Shown: positions 1 to 31,629, counted from the stretch's first letter. The stretch: 64,000 bases of DNA from Dryas octopetala (GCA_963921425.1 OY992840.1:15850621-15914620), one strand, 5' to 3'. Translations and numbers: made by a program. Notes: generated by a model not told the origin, from the letters alone.

Positions 1-19226
<19,226 letters not shown>

Positions 19227-20924
19227 TGGACCTTTCATCATCTTTGTCCTTACAGAATCCAATCATCTTGTACAGGCGGCTTTTATTTTTATCAAATTTT
19301 GTGAGCATTTATAGTCTTTCATGTATAATCCGAGTCTCGGTATCAGGTGTAGTTGGTCCATGTATAGTGCCCTATTTAAGGGATTAGGCTGCAAATAGAG
19401 ACTGGCTGTTTTTTGGCCCCAAAATACATGTTGATTTCCCATCCTACAACCAGAATGTAATTTGCAATTTTTCATCAGTTCATGTTCATTCTATGTATTA
19501 AATTGACCATTGGCTCCTGTTTTGCGTTAGTATATATGGCCTTGTTCTTTGTAAATGATACAGAGACAGTGGAGGCTTTATTCCATCTGTGCCTTCCCAT
19601 CTCATCTAGACAAGAGTTCCATATGAGTTAAACATGGGTAGAGACTACAAATCCAATTTAATAAAAATTTTCCAATCCACCAAGAAAGTTGGAAGTGATT
19701 TGAGTCTGACATATTATGGATATAAAGCTCTAAGATTATTCTATAGCTTTTCATCATTTGATTCCATAATGCCTTTCTTTTGTTAAATCCTTTGTCAAGA
19801 AAATTGGACACCTGCTATTTTATTGCAATCTTTTCTAGAGTGACAATTAATGAATGTCCTTGTTAGCAGCTAGCTAGCTAGCTAGCTGCCCGATGTTCAT
19901 CAGCCATGGAAACTCTTAGCATATTGACCGACGTTGCAAACTGGTAACTTCTAGAGGACCTGTTTGTGATCCATAGATTTCAGAATGGTATTTCTGCTCT
20001 GGGTATTGATTGTCCTAAGCTAACTAGCATTTTCAAGTTGTAAGAATAAAGCTCTAGGTTCTCTTCAAAGATTGGCACCGGAATCCAGATCATTCGGAGA
20101 TCTTGCCAAATTGATGGCGTAGCATCTCAAATTCTGGTGTGTTGGAAAATTGTTCGGCCCATGAACAAGCCCCTGTCATAAAGTTGCAAGTAACTGTTTC
20201 GTTTCTGCAAGGAAGCATATGCTGCGTGGTCAAAATTTGTGATACTAACAAGCTACTTCTGGTAATGCAAACATGACCTAGCTCGTTGTGTTGTCGCAAT
20301 GTGTGGAGGTCAAAATTGCACGTTATCAACCTCTACCCTCAAACGTGGGGACCAAGAAATGCCTATTTACTGCAAATGATATATTAATTGAATTTATCTG
20401 ATTTCCTTGTTTGTCAAAGCGTGTATCACTCAGAAAATCAGGCAGCAAATTAGTTGCTCATTATAGTTTCATAACACACGGTTTTCCTATTATACCTTTC
20501 TTTGTATAAATAAATAAATAAATAATAATAATAAGTGAAAGATACACAATCTTTCCCTCCAAGGCAGAATAAGAAGGAAAAGGGTCCAGCTTGTGTCGAC
20601 CTACTTAGGGCCAAAGGTTCTCTACTAGTATATATTTTATGGGATTTTTTTTGTTTTTTTCTTCTTTGTTTATGATATTACTAGCTTCTGCCTACTTTCT
20701 TTTATCCCTTGTTCTTTATAAACTACAAGAAATTTGGCTGTCAAACGCCTAGGATTTCAAAAGGAATAAATATGCTCATAATTGTTTCCTTTTGAAATTC
20801 TTTACAAATATGCTCATAAGTCATAATTGATGAGTACAAATTCTACATGATAGTATTTTGGTGGTCCGGAAGTAAAATGGAAGAATAGCATCTTCCGTAT
20901 ACCAATAAGCTCGAGGCACTATGC

Positions 20925-20971
20925 ATATGGGAATTTTTTTTTTTTTGGGCCTGTTAGGAATATGAGAATTT
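20925..20971 (-). mobile_element. Tiny T-headed insertion
   Basis: Direct repeats 20925-20936 and 20960-20971 (ATATGGGAATTT / ATATGAGAATTT, 11 of 12) flank a 23-bp insert that on the minus strand reads TCCTAACAGGCCC plus an A-run. Confidence 0.6.
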
Positions 20972-21226
20972 GACCCTATCCTTTTTTCATTGTTATTATT
21001 CTGCTTATATTTAATTTTTTATGTTTGAGGATTGTATTGGCCTCTCCCACACTCGTTTTGTGAGTAGTAGTCTGCTGTGTTTGGGCCTTTGGCCTTCCAT
21101 TTCACCAAAAATAGTAAATACCTCTTTAGGCCGATACTACTCTTTAATTTAATCAGTGGACGAGCTTCAGTCCTTGGCACGTGGGTTCAGCAGTTTCATT
21201 ACGGTTGGTCTCACAAATCACACTTC

Positions 21227-21271
21227 ATGCTTTGTGTATTTTCATGGCCAAAAAAAATGCTTTGTGTATTT
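21227..21271 (+). mobile_element. Tiny A-tailed insertion, identical 15-bp flanks
   Basis: ATGCTTTGTGTATTT occurs at 21227-21241 and identically at 21257-21271. The insert is only TCATGGCC plus an A-run of 7. Confidence 0.75.
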
Positions 21272-21732
21272 AATTTTTTTTTTCTCTCTCTTTATGCTCT
21301 CGAACTGTGATTTCATGTGCATATTTTTATTTTTTCCAAGAAATAACTTTGGATATCTTCAATCCATTAAGTCATCAGCTTTTACGTTTTTTCCTTGATC
21401 ATGGCCAACTGAAAGTTAATATAAAATATAGCATACCACTTTATAGTTGATCCAATGTTTATCTCCAGACATATGTTCATCTGGCATCAAATTGGACAAA
21501 AGAATAGGAATACATGTAGAAATTTTGATCAAGAACATCACCAGATGAATCGATGAGCTCAACTAAGTTAAAAGTGATAAAAAAACCAAACTGCTCAATC
21601 ACAGTGGGACACATAATCAAGGCTCTTTAAACAGAGGCATGCCACTAGGCACTATGACATGAATTCCTCAGTACCCCTAATCAAAGCTCTTAAACTGCTC
21701 AAGACATTCATTACGTTTAAGAGAAAAATATA

Positions 21733-22091
21733 TGGCCAAAGTTTACTTTTAGTTTCAGTAGTTTGAATTAGGTTTTATTTTTATTTAGTGTCAATTCTTC
21801 TAATTTTAATTCTGTAATTTATAAATTGTTGTAATTTAAGAATATATTAAGATTTTTGTCTATTAATTTTTTAAATTAATCATTCAATCATTAACGATAT
21901 GTAAAGTACATGATCAAAATCAAAATAATTTGTAAGATACATAATTAAAAACACAACGAATTTAACGATTTGATTAACGAAAATACTAACTTGTCCTTGA
22001 ATTGCACGTAATCAAAATTATAACAACTTAAACTACTGAGACTAAATAAAATTTAACTCAAATTAGAGAGACTAAAAATAAACTTTGTCCA
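21733..22091. mobile_element. MITE of Mutator type with long TIRs and 9-bp target duplication
   Basis: The left end TGGCCAAAGTTTACTTTTAG and the reverse complement of the right end, TGGACAAAGTTTATTTTTAG, begin inverted arms that stay similar for about 80 bp. The flanks AAAAATATA (21724-21732) and AAAAATATC (22092-22100) match at 8 of 9. The element is 359 bp, AT-rich and non-coding. Confidence 0.85.
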
Positions 22092-22100
22092 AAAAATATC

Positions 22101-23089
22101 TAAAGATTCATTGCTTTAGTCCAAAAGAAAAAATCTTAAACTTCAATCAACAAATGTTTGAATAGAATATCCTCCCCATACAATCTCTCCACCGACCAAT
22201 CTGAGCACTGAGCAGGTCTTTTTAAAATGACCCAAGTCCCCATGCCAGCAAGAGTTTTTTTTTTTTTTAAGTGAAAGGATGTTTGTAAGGGTATTATGGT
22301 AATTGCACAACTTAAAAATACAGTGGGTTTGGTTTGGTCTGGGTTTGGGAACCGCCTATGAAGCCCATCTCTGGGCCCGAGAGCAGGGATTTTAAAACGA
22401 GGGGCACCCACCCAAAAACAATTAGCGCAGCACCGCCATTTTCCTAAACAAAAGAAAGGCGGTTCCGCTCGTTTTCATTATCTGTTAACTGTTTTCTTCT
22501 TCTTCTTCAACCTTCTTTGTGATGTCATCCCTCTTCTCCAAGTAAAACCTTTTCTCATTTAAATACACACACACAACACAATACCCAATACTATACCCTA
22601 ATACCCATTTCAAATCGTACAAGTTTCTTCCCCAATTTCTATTTGGGTTTTCTGTTTTTTTCACAATCAGTGTTTTAACTTCTTCTTGATCTGAATTTCT
22701 TGTAGAAACTTTTACCAGCCTCTTAAAGATTGATCAGAAATGTATATGGTCGTTAGTTAGTTAGTTGGTTCGCCTTCTTGGGGCGTTCTCTGAATTTGCC
22801 GACTCTTCCTCAGTTTTTCATATACTTCTTCTTTCGTTTTCTGTTTGTTTGAATCTTGGTTTTGAAACAATTTTCGTGCTCAACACTTTTGTGGGTCTGA
22901 ATCAACTTTTTGTTTAATTTTTTGCTTTGATCAGAAAAAATTCGTTCTTCGTTTGCTTGACTTGCAAGGAAAAGCTTATACATGTATATCTTCAGCGTTT
23001 TAGACCACTTTCTTTGATTTCAGATTGTAATTTCTGTGATCGTTTTGTTTTAGTGTTGTTATTTTTTTTTTTTTCTGGGTTCGGTTGCA
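22101..23089 (+). promoter_or_regulatory. Upstream region and probable 5' UTR of the SRO gene
   Basis: About 1 kb before the SRO start codon. The proximal 600 bp are pyrimidine-rich (TTCTTC tracts, CA-rich run near 22565-22580) as in plant leaders. The TTTAAATA at about 22558 is only a weak TATA-like candidate. A long leader, possibly with a 5' UTR intron, is likely but cannot be fixed without transcript data. Confidence 0.4.
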
Positions 23090-25596
23090 ATGGAGTTTGG
23101 CGGTGAACAACGTCGGTTATCCTCTGTTTTCTCTGATGGGAACCCACTTGGTTTTCCAACCTTGCCTTCGAACAATTCACCAAAAGATGAACTCGGTGAT
23201 CAGTTTGCGGATTCAAGCACCAGCGACATGGCCTCAGAGACCTCCCAAGATCAAGACTCGTTGATCTCCGATTGCGAAAGTGTCATCTCCGGTGAGAGTT
23301 CTGAGCAATCCCAAATGTTCAATGATGGGTTGGTCAAACTTGTTGAAGGGGAGAGAGTGCACGACCTCATCAAGCAAAGGTTTATTTCGAGTTTGGGTTT
23401 GCTTGGAAGGCATGCTACGGTTATGGCCATTCATAGAAACTCTTATTCTAGTGTTATGGGACAGGCAAGGCTGCGTGCGTTTCAAGTTTACTTGAAGGCT
23501 GTGGAGGAGAAGTGTGGTGGTAGCCCCAATGTGAAGTATGCTTGGTGCTCACCATCTTCTAAGAATGAGATTTCTAACATTGTTTGCCATGGTTTTGGTC
23601 ACTGTGAGAAGCCTGAGAGCAATGGGCTGTATGGCTGTGGCGTCTATCTTGCTCCTGATGATTCTCCTATTGAATGGTAAGTGATTGTTTTGTCTTTAAT
23701 TCAATTTAGAATTGAATTGACAAACGTGTTTGTTGACTAATTCTTGTGTCATTGACATGTACACATTGTGTGTGGTTCATTTTAGACTTTCTTGATGAGT
23801 TAGTTTTTTATTCTAACAACTGCTTATTTGTATTTTAGTGTGTGAAAGTTGAATTTCTTGGTTATGATTTCTTGGTCTAATTGAACTAGGAATGTCAACA
23901 TTTGGTTGACAAATTTGTTGTGTTCTGTAGTGTGGAAAACTCAAATGTTGATGAAGACGGTCTGCGACATCTTTTGCTTTGCCGTGTTATATTGGGGAAG
24001 TCAGAGGTTGTGCATCCTGGTTCTCAACAGTATCATCCGAGTTCCCAGGAGTTTGATTCGGGTGTGGACAATCTTTTTGCTCCCAAGAAGTATATAGTAT
24101 GGAGTACCCACATGAACTCTCATATCTTGCCGGAGTATGTCATTAGCTTCAGGGCTCCTGCTTGCTTGAAAGGTATGCAACTTTCTTGCCTTTTGTCTTT
24201 ATGATGGATTTGTTTTGACAGTGTTTGAAATCTACTAGATGAGGATGTTCTAACCGTTTGTTTCATGGTGTAGGTTTCTCAAAGATTCAAGAACCAATTA
24301 AAAAACCAACTTCACCTTGGGTGTCATTTCCAACTCTAATTGGTGTACTCTCAAAGTTCTTACCACCACCTACCATTGCTTTGATCAGCAAGTACCATAG
24401 AGATCACAAAGTAAGTACTTACTGCATTGCATTTGTAGCGAGTACTCCTTTTTTAATACAATTGAATGATGTCCTCATTTTTCTGAATCCTTTTCTTTTT
24501 TCAGGAGAAGATGATCTCTCGGAATGAACTAATACAAAAAGTGAGACGAATAGCAGGAGACAAATTGTTGGTTGCAATCATCAAATCTTTCAGAGCTAAG
24601 GTATGAATTTGATGTCTTCTTTCACTTTTCTGAGTGTGGAATTGAAATTTTATTTTCAGCTTGTCCTGTATCCTTGTTAAGCATTGAATAATATACAAAA
24701 CAAATGCTATAAAATTGCTTCAAGCTTAGCACTATTGCAATTTATTTTCTTTACTATGTCCATGCTGAAGCCTTGTGTCTGTCAACCTGAGATTATGTTG
24801 CAGGTATATTCTATTTGTTTATTGTTCATTGCCTCATAGATATATTGATTGGTGTAATTTGTTAATCTAATGTAGTAATTATATTTATTTTGCATGATTG
24901 TGTCTACCTGGTTATTGCTCAAAGTAACGAGCCTAGCCAATCATTGGTGGGTACTTTCTTACCAAGGCAGAGAACTTATTTGAGGCAGTCTTTCTAGAAG
25001 TAGGTTTTGTTACCACAAAAATCTGCTATGGTAGACGACGTGTTGCTATTGTGGCCCATATAGGAGGTTCCTCAAGTCGAATAAAAACTTGAATCTATCC
25101 AGGGAATAATGAGTTGTAAGACAAACGTTTCTTAGTCATGTTGATTTTTTCCTGTTCTCTCCTTTATTCATTCTCAGCTTAGTTATGCTTTTGTGCATGT
25201 AGCAGTCGTCCAATCACGCCTAATTTGACAGAAAAGGGGAATTCCTTCTTGTTACTCAATTGGAATTGCCCCACAATTGCACATATTCTTTGAGCTTGTG
25301 CTTGCTTACAAAGATTCCATGAGTTATATTGTCTTTTAAGTGTTCTCTGGTGGTACCCTTTTCAATTTTGATTCTTTTTCTTCTGTTCTCCTACTTCCCA
25401 CGTATGCACAATTTGTCTAGAATAATCTGATTGTAGGTTTTGTATGCAGCAATGCAAACCTCTTAGGAAGGTTGCTCAAAATGGAGGCAGGACTGGGATG
25501 GAATACAAAAATAGTGCAGCTCAAAATGGAGCCAGGAATGGGATGGAATACAAAAATAGTGCAGGCGGTGTAGATGAACTAATTTTGCTGGGATGA
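23090..25596 (+). CDS. SRO protein (SIMILAR TO RCD ONE, group II): PARP-like plus RST domains
   Basis: Five exons (23090-23676, 23931-24172, 24274-24410, 24505-24600, 25450-25596) give 402 aa in one continuous phase. Residues about 75-280 form a PARP-like fold (VKYAWCSPSSKNEISNIV, GLYGCGVYLAPDDSP, APKKYIVW). The Lys before YIVW stands where active PARPs usually have Glu, so catalytic ADP-ribosylation is doubtful, as for most plant SROs. Residues about 290-355 are the RST domain (starting SPWVSFPTLIGVLSKFLPPP), which binds transcription factors. There is no WWE domain, placing it with SRO2-SRO5 and not RCD1/SRO1. Such proteins act in the nucleus in stress and redox signalling. The C-terminus carries a duplicated 15-residue unit. 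The upstream acidic, Ser-rich N-terminus is typical. Confidence 0.92.
24601..25449 (+). other. 849-bp last intron of the SRO gene
   Basis: It runs from GTATGA to TATGCAG and is much longer than the gene's other introns. I see no repeat or open frame of note in it. Confidence 0.6.
25474..25563 (+). repeat. 45-bp tandem duplication in SRO coding sequence
   Basis: GCTCAAAATGGAGGCAGGAC at 25474 repeats at 25519, and the whole 45-bp unit is present twice with three differences. It stays in frame and doubles the peptide around AQNGGRTGMEYKNSA in the protein tail, after the RST domain. Confidence 0.9.
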
Positions 25597-28500
25597 GTGA
25601 AGAGTGCACAGTTGCAAGTCGTTGTAGGAGGGGGATACTAAGGATATTAAAGGTGGATCAATTTGACATATTCTAACTACAAGTGAGGGATCCAGCAGAG
25701 ATGCCCTGAAGGGGTTTTCTGGGATTTGCTGGAGTTTTAGGATCTACTTAAAGTCAATAGTGCTTTACCTGACCTTTTTTTTTTTTTTTTCTAAGAATCA
25801 CATGGTTGTTGTACTGGTTGAAATGGTGTCTCCACCATTGATGGTTGAGGATGTATTCCCTTGTATCTTTTTCCTCTTTCTTTGCTTTTTTTTTATCACA
25901 TTGATGGAGAAATGATGCCCCCAATGACTTGACCCTTGAATGAAATAAGTAAAAAATGACTCGACTGTTGAGAGACCAAAGAAAGGGGGCATATATGCCC
26001 GCTACTTGGTCAGTTGTTCAATCACATTCTTCGAATCGAATGATTCCAAACCATTTGGATTTTGGGATGTCCAAGACTTGGTGGATGAGTTCCTCTAACA
26101 GGCATGGTTCACAATTCACATGGGCAGGCTAAGCCCGACTTTCTGAGCCTAGCTAGTTCTTTTAAGTTCTGTTGTCATGAACTAGTTAGGATTTATGGTT
26201 ATTCTTGGTTTTTTTTTTTTAATGGGGCTGAAAAAAAGAAAAAACATGTGAAATTGAGGATAGAGTGAGAAAGTCGAGAATGGTAATAGAAGCACTCCAA
26301 GTGAAAAGGCTAGTTATAAAAACCACAAGTCCACAATGGATCATTGGTGGTTCCAACTTCCAAGCATAATTACGCGGTTCTGGGCTTTCTTGGTCATAAA
26401 TCTAACAGAAACCCAACAAAAGCCCAAAATTGATCGAAGTTGGGCCTGAGTCTTAGTGGCGTCAATATTCTTATAAGTCATATCGTCACCAAAATATCTA
26501 TTTTTTTAATCAAGGCAAAAAAAAAACAAACCTCTTACAGTTGCTAAAGGACAAGAGGAAAATGTGAAAGTTAAAATAGGTTCGAAAATGATACTAAATG
26601 TGACAAGCCTTCCAGAGGATGTATTCCTCATGAAAATCAAATTTTTCTTTTTGCTTTGCTAAAGAAGTTGTGACTTGTGAGACATTTCAATGGATGGTCG
26701 GTCCATAATTCATAAAATTATTGGGAAACGACAACTGGTTTTGGTAGTAACTGTGGGTCCTGCTGATCTACTCCAAGTAATTAAGCATAAAATATAGAAA
26801 AAAAACAAGTTGTATATGTTTTATTTCTCAAGAACTTTACTACGAGTACATTACTAGTTAGATGCAATTGTCATTTCAATGACTTGTCCAGAATTCTATT
26901 ATTCTTCATACTGATTACAACAAGCTAGGTAATGTAATTTTCACACAGCTTGAGAAGTAGGCACAAATGTCAAATGTGATCAATTGGTTTTAACATTTTT
27001 TCTTCATTTTTCTATTTTTGTAGGAAAGAGCTAGGAATTGTTGCTCCATTTAACCATTAAGTCACAATGTCATATGTCTTTCATGTTAAGTCTTTTATAT
27101 ATATGTATATATAATATTAACAATAGAATTAGATAACAAGCATGCTTTGGAGGTTCACACATTAATACAAATAGTCATATATGTTATATTGGGATTAGAA
27201 GGAATGATTTGATTGGAATTATGTGCTCAATGATTTTGACCCAACCAAACCAGAAACTCTAGCCAAACCCTAGGGCTAAATCATTATGAAGCATGGTATA
27301 CCAGCAAGAGCAATTAAGAGCAAGCTTACTCTCATGCTAGCTATTCATGATTCCATATTAAGATCGATCCATGTACTTTACTTGCTTCCCAAGGCTGATA
27401 ATTAATTTATTATGCAGTTATATATATTTTGTATATGCTTGACAATTTTAACCTTATAAAACCAAAAAGAATCATGATAAATGAATAATGCTATTTATTT
27501 CCTAAACGTGGTAGCTTTTACATTATTTGCAATTGCATCTCATCACGGATAAAAAAAAACATATACAACTAATGTAAGGCAAAAACTAATGAGCAAGGAA
27601 TGCATTTGATGACCCGTATATATATATCATATATGCATGAATTAAATTCTTACAAAATGTTGTATTCATGCCAAATTAACTTGTCACAATTGGACAAACC
27701 TAAATAAAGTGCCATTGCTTCCACAAATTCAGAGTTAATGAATATTAATAAACAAAAAGATATATTTCTCTATATATGATCATATCCGGCCATGCATGCT
27801 TGTTTTCCAAATCTAGTTATTTTCTTTTATAAAAAAAATGATGAGATCTCACCCCAAATATTGTCTACCCATGTTAGCTAGGCCACATCATTAGGAGAAT
27901 ATATTTGATAATCTTGTAGTCCACTCAATATATTGATGAAGCAGTGGCATGAGGTGTTAGTAGGTACCATCAAATTAACAAAAGTTCAAGTAAGTACATT
28001 CATATTCTATATAGCGCATATATTAAACCATCATCAAATTAACCTTATTATTATGAAAACTAATATGTTAGCGGGCTTAAATGGGCAAATGATATTATAT
28101 AATACTTTTGATTATGAAAAAGGTAATTGTCTTATTCGCATGCACATGTTGGAAAAGTATGAAATATATCCATCCCAAATCATAAAGGTTTTGCTCTATA
28201 TACCACTTGCATAGTCCCGCAATTTCCTTCTACATGATCTAAAGAATTTCCATATAATATCTCTTCTTCTAGAAGCATCAACTTGGTGGTTTGGATCAAT
28301 CACCAATTTGATTATCTTTACTATGTTATAATTAAATGACCACAGGTGTCACCCTCATTGATTCTTGTTCAGACTGAAATCAACATCAATTTAATTAATT
28401 CTTTTAAACTTGACGCTTGTACACAACAAATATAGAGGGCGGGGTGTTATTATTTCTTTTGTGATATAGTGACAAACTGACAACTGACAACACAACAACA

Positions 28501-29323
28501 ATGTTCACAGTTAATATATGTAATGATTCAAATTCGATCGTAGTATGGAACGAGAACATTTTTTATAATGAGCGATATTTTTTATTAAATATCTGATAAA
28601 TTATGTTACTAAATTGTCAAATTTACCACTGCATCACCAAATGTTTAGCAATACATACATAATTAAAGATCGAAAGTAGTAGGAATGAAGTTTTATTCTC
28701 TGGAAAAATAAATAAAGAAAAAGACAGAGGATCGATAGAGAGTACTGGTAGGAATAGGTTTGCATGTTGACATTGGCAGTCAAACATATATATATATATA
28801 TATAAATGTAACATTATTCAACAAACCGGCAAACTGTTGCTTTGTTTTCTTTAATTAGCTTTCAACAGCTTCGATCTTAGATGGCAGCTACACACACAAC
28901 CCATATATGCCAAGTAGCACTTAATTTGATCTCAGAGTTCGATGCTGTGAAGCCTGTGATCCATTAATCAACTTATGGATTTTCTTCTTTTTTTGGGTTA
29001 AGAAAAATGCGTTTATATATAGATGGAATTGAAGATGCTGTGAGATCGAAATAGTTATAAGGGTTTACATAATATACTTATAACTGTTTTGCTTTTTCCT
29101 TTCTTTAAGCACAGTAATGCTAATATGATCATTAGATGACCTGATAATGTGATAGGTAATGTATTTGTCAATAATGTTAATATAGCCACTAGCAAGGAGA
29201 CTTTATTTGTACCATAAGATAATTAGTTAATGTGGTCTAGAAATGTATTTCGATCTTTTAAAATTACTCATGGTATTGCCTACATCATACATGCATCAAC
29301 AAAATTTTGACTATAGTTGTACT

Positions 29324-29384
29324 GTATATTATATTCTGACTATAATTATATTACTCAGGGAATTATAGTCAGAATATAATATAC
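29324..29384. repeat. 24-bp perfect inverted repeat with 13-bp loop
   Basis: The left arm 29324-29347 (GTATATTATATTCTGACTAT...) is exactly complementary to the right arm 29361-29384. The loop is 29348-29360. It may be the core of a decayed foldback element. Confidence 0.85.
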
Positions 29385-29532
29385 AATATTATAATATAAC
29401 AATACAATATACATTATACATATATGCATCAATAATTCTTTTAAAATTACTCATGGTATTGTATTTGATCAAATGATTCATGTATGTAATTTGAAAAATG
29501 GGTAATGGGTTTGTCTGAAAAGATCGACACCA

Positions 29533-29744
29533 GTTGCTCCCCAATGTATCAATTCATAATACAAAATGGAAACACTTCTGCGGTTAATGCATGAGTTAAT
29601 TATAGATACCACACCTAAATTATGTTTTGTTGTCATCGGTTGCTCCCCAATGTATCAATTCATAATACAAAATGGAAATATTTCTGCGGTTAATGCATGA
29701 GCTAACTATAAATACCACACCTAAATTATGTTTTTGTTGATATT
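29533..29744. repeat. 106-bp tandem duplication
   Basis: GTTGCTCCCCAATGTATCAA starts at 29533 and again at 29639. The two copies are nearly identical, with only a handful of differences. Confidence 0.9.
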
Positions 29745-30188
29745 ATTTTTCACACTATAATTTTTAATACTTCACCAACTTACTCTTTCACGTCAAACAA
29801 TTTGTTCAAATCCATCAGAAAAATCAAGTTCGTCATCAATTTTATACACATAGCGCCGTGTTAGCACTAAGTGTTCTACTTTCTCTGATGCCACCGTGCA
29901 ATCAACGAGAAAGAGTTTACATAAAATCGACGAGAAAGAGTTTAAGGAGGGTTAAAAAAGTTTAATATGAGACAAAGTGTCAAACATCACCTAATTTGTG
30001 GGTGGTATACTGGTATATATAATTACCTCTTAAGTAATCACAAACCGAAGCCACCTTAATTAAAAGTAAAACGGAACAGTACGTGTGAACATCCAGAGCC
30101 TCTTACTCCTACGAACGCGTACAGTAGCATTAAAGATTGCGTAGCCGCTTTTTGTCTCTCTGCAGTCTGCACACCTAAATTAATTCAT

Positions 30189-30234
30189 ATAGTAATTAAT
30201 TCCATTCTAAAAAAAAAAAAAATAGTAATTAATT
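30189..30234 (+). mobile_element. Tiny A-tailed insertion
   Basis: ATAGTAATTAATT at 30189-30201 and 30222-30234 (13 of 13) flank CCATTCT plus an A-run of 13. Confidence 0.65.
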
Positions 30235-30412
30235 AATTCTATTTTTAATTCCGTAGTTTGTGTATTCCCACCGTAGCTTACTATAATTTTAGCAAAGCAA
30301 TACAAAAGCGAGTATACAATTTTGGCAGCATGTATAATACTTAATACCAATGGAATTCACAAAAGAATTGGAGCCAATTTCCACAACCACTCGCACTTGT
30401 ACGCTAATCAGT

Positions 30413-30413
<1 letters not shown>

Positions 30414-30447
<34 letters not shown>
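30414..30447. repeat. (AT)n microsatellite upstream of the DUF1645 gene
   Basis: About 17 AT units lie about 155-185 bp before the start codon at 30601. The position suits the promoter core or the very start of the 5' UTR. Confidence 0.9.
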
Positions 30448-30448
<1 letters not shown>

Positions 30449-30600
30449 AGCTATCAACCCCACACACACACACTAGTCTTTCTCTTTGCCTCTTCACATT
30501 TCCAAAATCCAAACCCACTTGTCTTTCTCTTTTTGTTAGAAATATTAAATATTTGAGGAAATATTGCATTGCTTATTTGCTATCCACAACAAGTAACCAA

Positions 30601-31392
30601 ATGCAGGCCACTGCAGGTCCCTTGCTCTCCCTCTCTCCCAGCTTCAACACCTACTCCTCCTCCGACAAACTCGCTCAAATCGCCGCCCGAGTCGTCAACG
30701 AGTTCACTCACCAACAACCACTCCCCGACTGGGTCACTCCCGATGAAAACGACGCCGTCAAAGACGACGATGACTTCGAATTCGCTTTTGTCTCCAGAGA
30801 CCCAAACACCTCGCCCATCTCCGCCGACGAGATTTTCTACAACGGCCAGATCAGGCCCGTCTACCCTCTCTTCAACCAACGCTTACTAAACGACGAGACT
30901 GATCGTGCCGTTAAAATCAACTCCTCCGATACGACGCCTGCGCCGAATCAGAAGCAACGTCGTCTGCCGCTGAGAATGCTGATGATCGAAGAGGAGCGCG
31001 AAACTGCGTCGTCGTGCTCGTCCTCCTCCGAGGCCGACGACCTCGAGAACCTCTCTCCCGGCACCTACTGCGTGTGGAACCCCAAGGCCTCGCCCGCACG
31101 CGGCGGCTGCAACAAGAGCAACTCCACTGGCTCCTCCAAGCGCTGGAAGTTTCGGAACCTTCTTTACCGCAGCAGCAGCGACGGCAAGGACACTTTCGTC
31201 TTTTTGGCTCCTCCTGTCTCCAAGGACGATAATGGTGTCGCAAGGAAAAGAGTCGTTGTCGGTGGCGTCAGTAGCAGGGCCGTGGAGGAAGGGGATAAAA
31301 ATAAACGACGGTCGTTTTTGCCGTACAGGCAGGACATTCTGGGCTTTTTCTCTAACGTCAATGGGCTTAGCAGGAATTTGCATCCATTTTGA
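30601..31392 (+). CDS. DUF1645 family protein
   Basis: A single exon encodes 263 aa from the ATG at 30601 (MQATAGPLLSLSPSFNTYSS). The order of features matches DUF1645 proteins: an N-terminal LSPSFNTYSS motif, an acidic stretch ending FEFAFV (about residues 55-62), the IRPVYPLF motif, LRMLMIEEE, a CSSSSEAD acidic-Ser patch, GTYCVWNPKASPA, and a basic SSKRWKFRNLLYRSSSDGKD segment. Function is not established for most members; some rice relatives affect stress tolerance. The coding sequence is GC-rich compared with its surroundings. The frame stays open upstream to about 30322, but only through the (AT)n tract, so I take 30601 as the start. Confidence 0.9.
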   Translation: MQATAGPLLSLSPSFNTYSSSDKLAQIAARVVNEFTHQQPLPDWVTPDENDAVKDDDDFEFAFVSRDPNTSPISADEIFYNGQIRPVYPLFNQRLLNDETDRAVKINSSDTTPAPNQKQRRLPLRMLMIEEERETASSCSSSSEADDLENLSPGTYCVWNPKASPARGGCNKSNSTGSSKRWKFRNLLYRSSSDGKDTFVFLAPPVSKDDNGVARKRVVVGGVSSRAVEEGDKNKRRSFLPYRQDILGFFSNVNGLSRNLHPF

Positions 31393-31629
31393 AAGTTACT
31401 ATAAAGTCTATAATTAGTAATTTTTATTAATTTTCTTTTCTTTTTGAGTTTTTTTTTTTTTTTTTGAGAAAATTACGATTAGTTAATAGTTTGGGTTAAT
31501 TAATTAGATATGGGTTTCTTTATTTTGTGTAAATTATGGAATATATCTATATTATTATTATTATATATGGGGTGTTTAAATTTCTATTTTGGTTCATTTT
31601 AATATGATTGTGTGTCATTTGAGTTGTGT

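Larger units (their letters stand above)
19227..21732. other. ATM 3' UTR and intergenic DNA
   Basis: No gene is recognised. The first few hundred bases are probably ATM 3' UTR. The stretch holds an (AGCT)n microsatellite at about 19868-19889, an (AAT/AAAT)n tract at about 20508-20535 and two tiny A-tailed insertions listed separately. The short open frames show no family resemblance. Confidence 0.6.
25597..30600. other. Gene-free interval between SRO and DUF1645 genes
   Basis: AT-rich and without a recognisable gene, tRNA or transposase. It contains an (AT)n tract at about 28787-28804, the 24-bp inverted repeat at 29324-29384, a direct repeat of CTTTTAAAATTACTCATGGT (about 29256 and 29438), a 106-bp tandem duplication and a tiny A-tailed insertion. 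Short open frames, such as 27933-28214, look random. Confidence 0.6.

Noticed and set aside
22240-22275. T-run upstream of SRO as another tiny insertion
   Set aside because: No matching flanking repeat could be found, so it is a plain homopolymer.
30322-30600. N-terminal 93-residue extension of the DUF1645 protein
   Set aside because: It is encoded by the (AT)n and CA-rich tracts and has no resemblance to family N-termini. The conserved LSPSFNTYSS start region follows the ATG at 30601.
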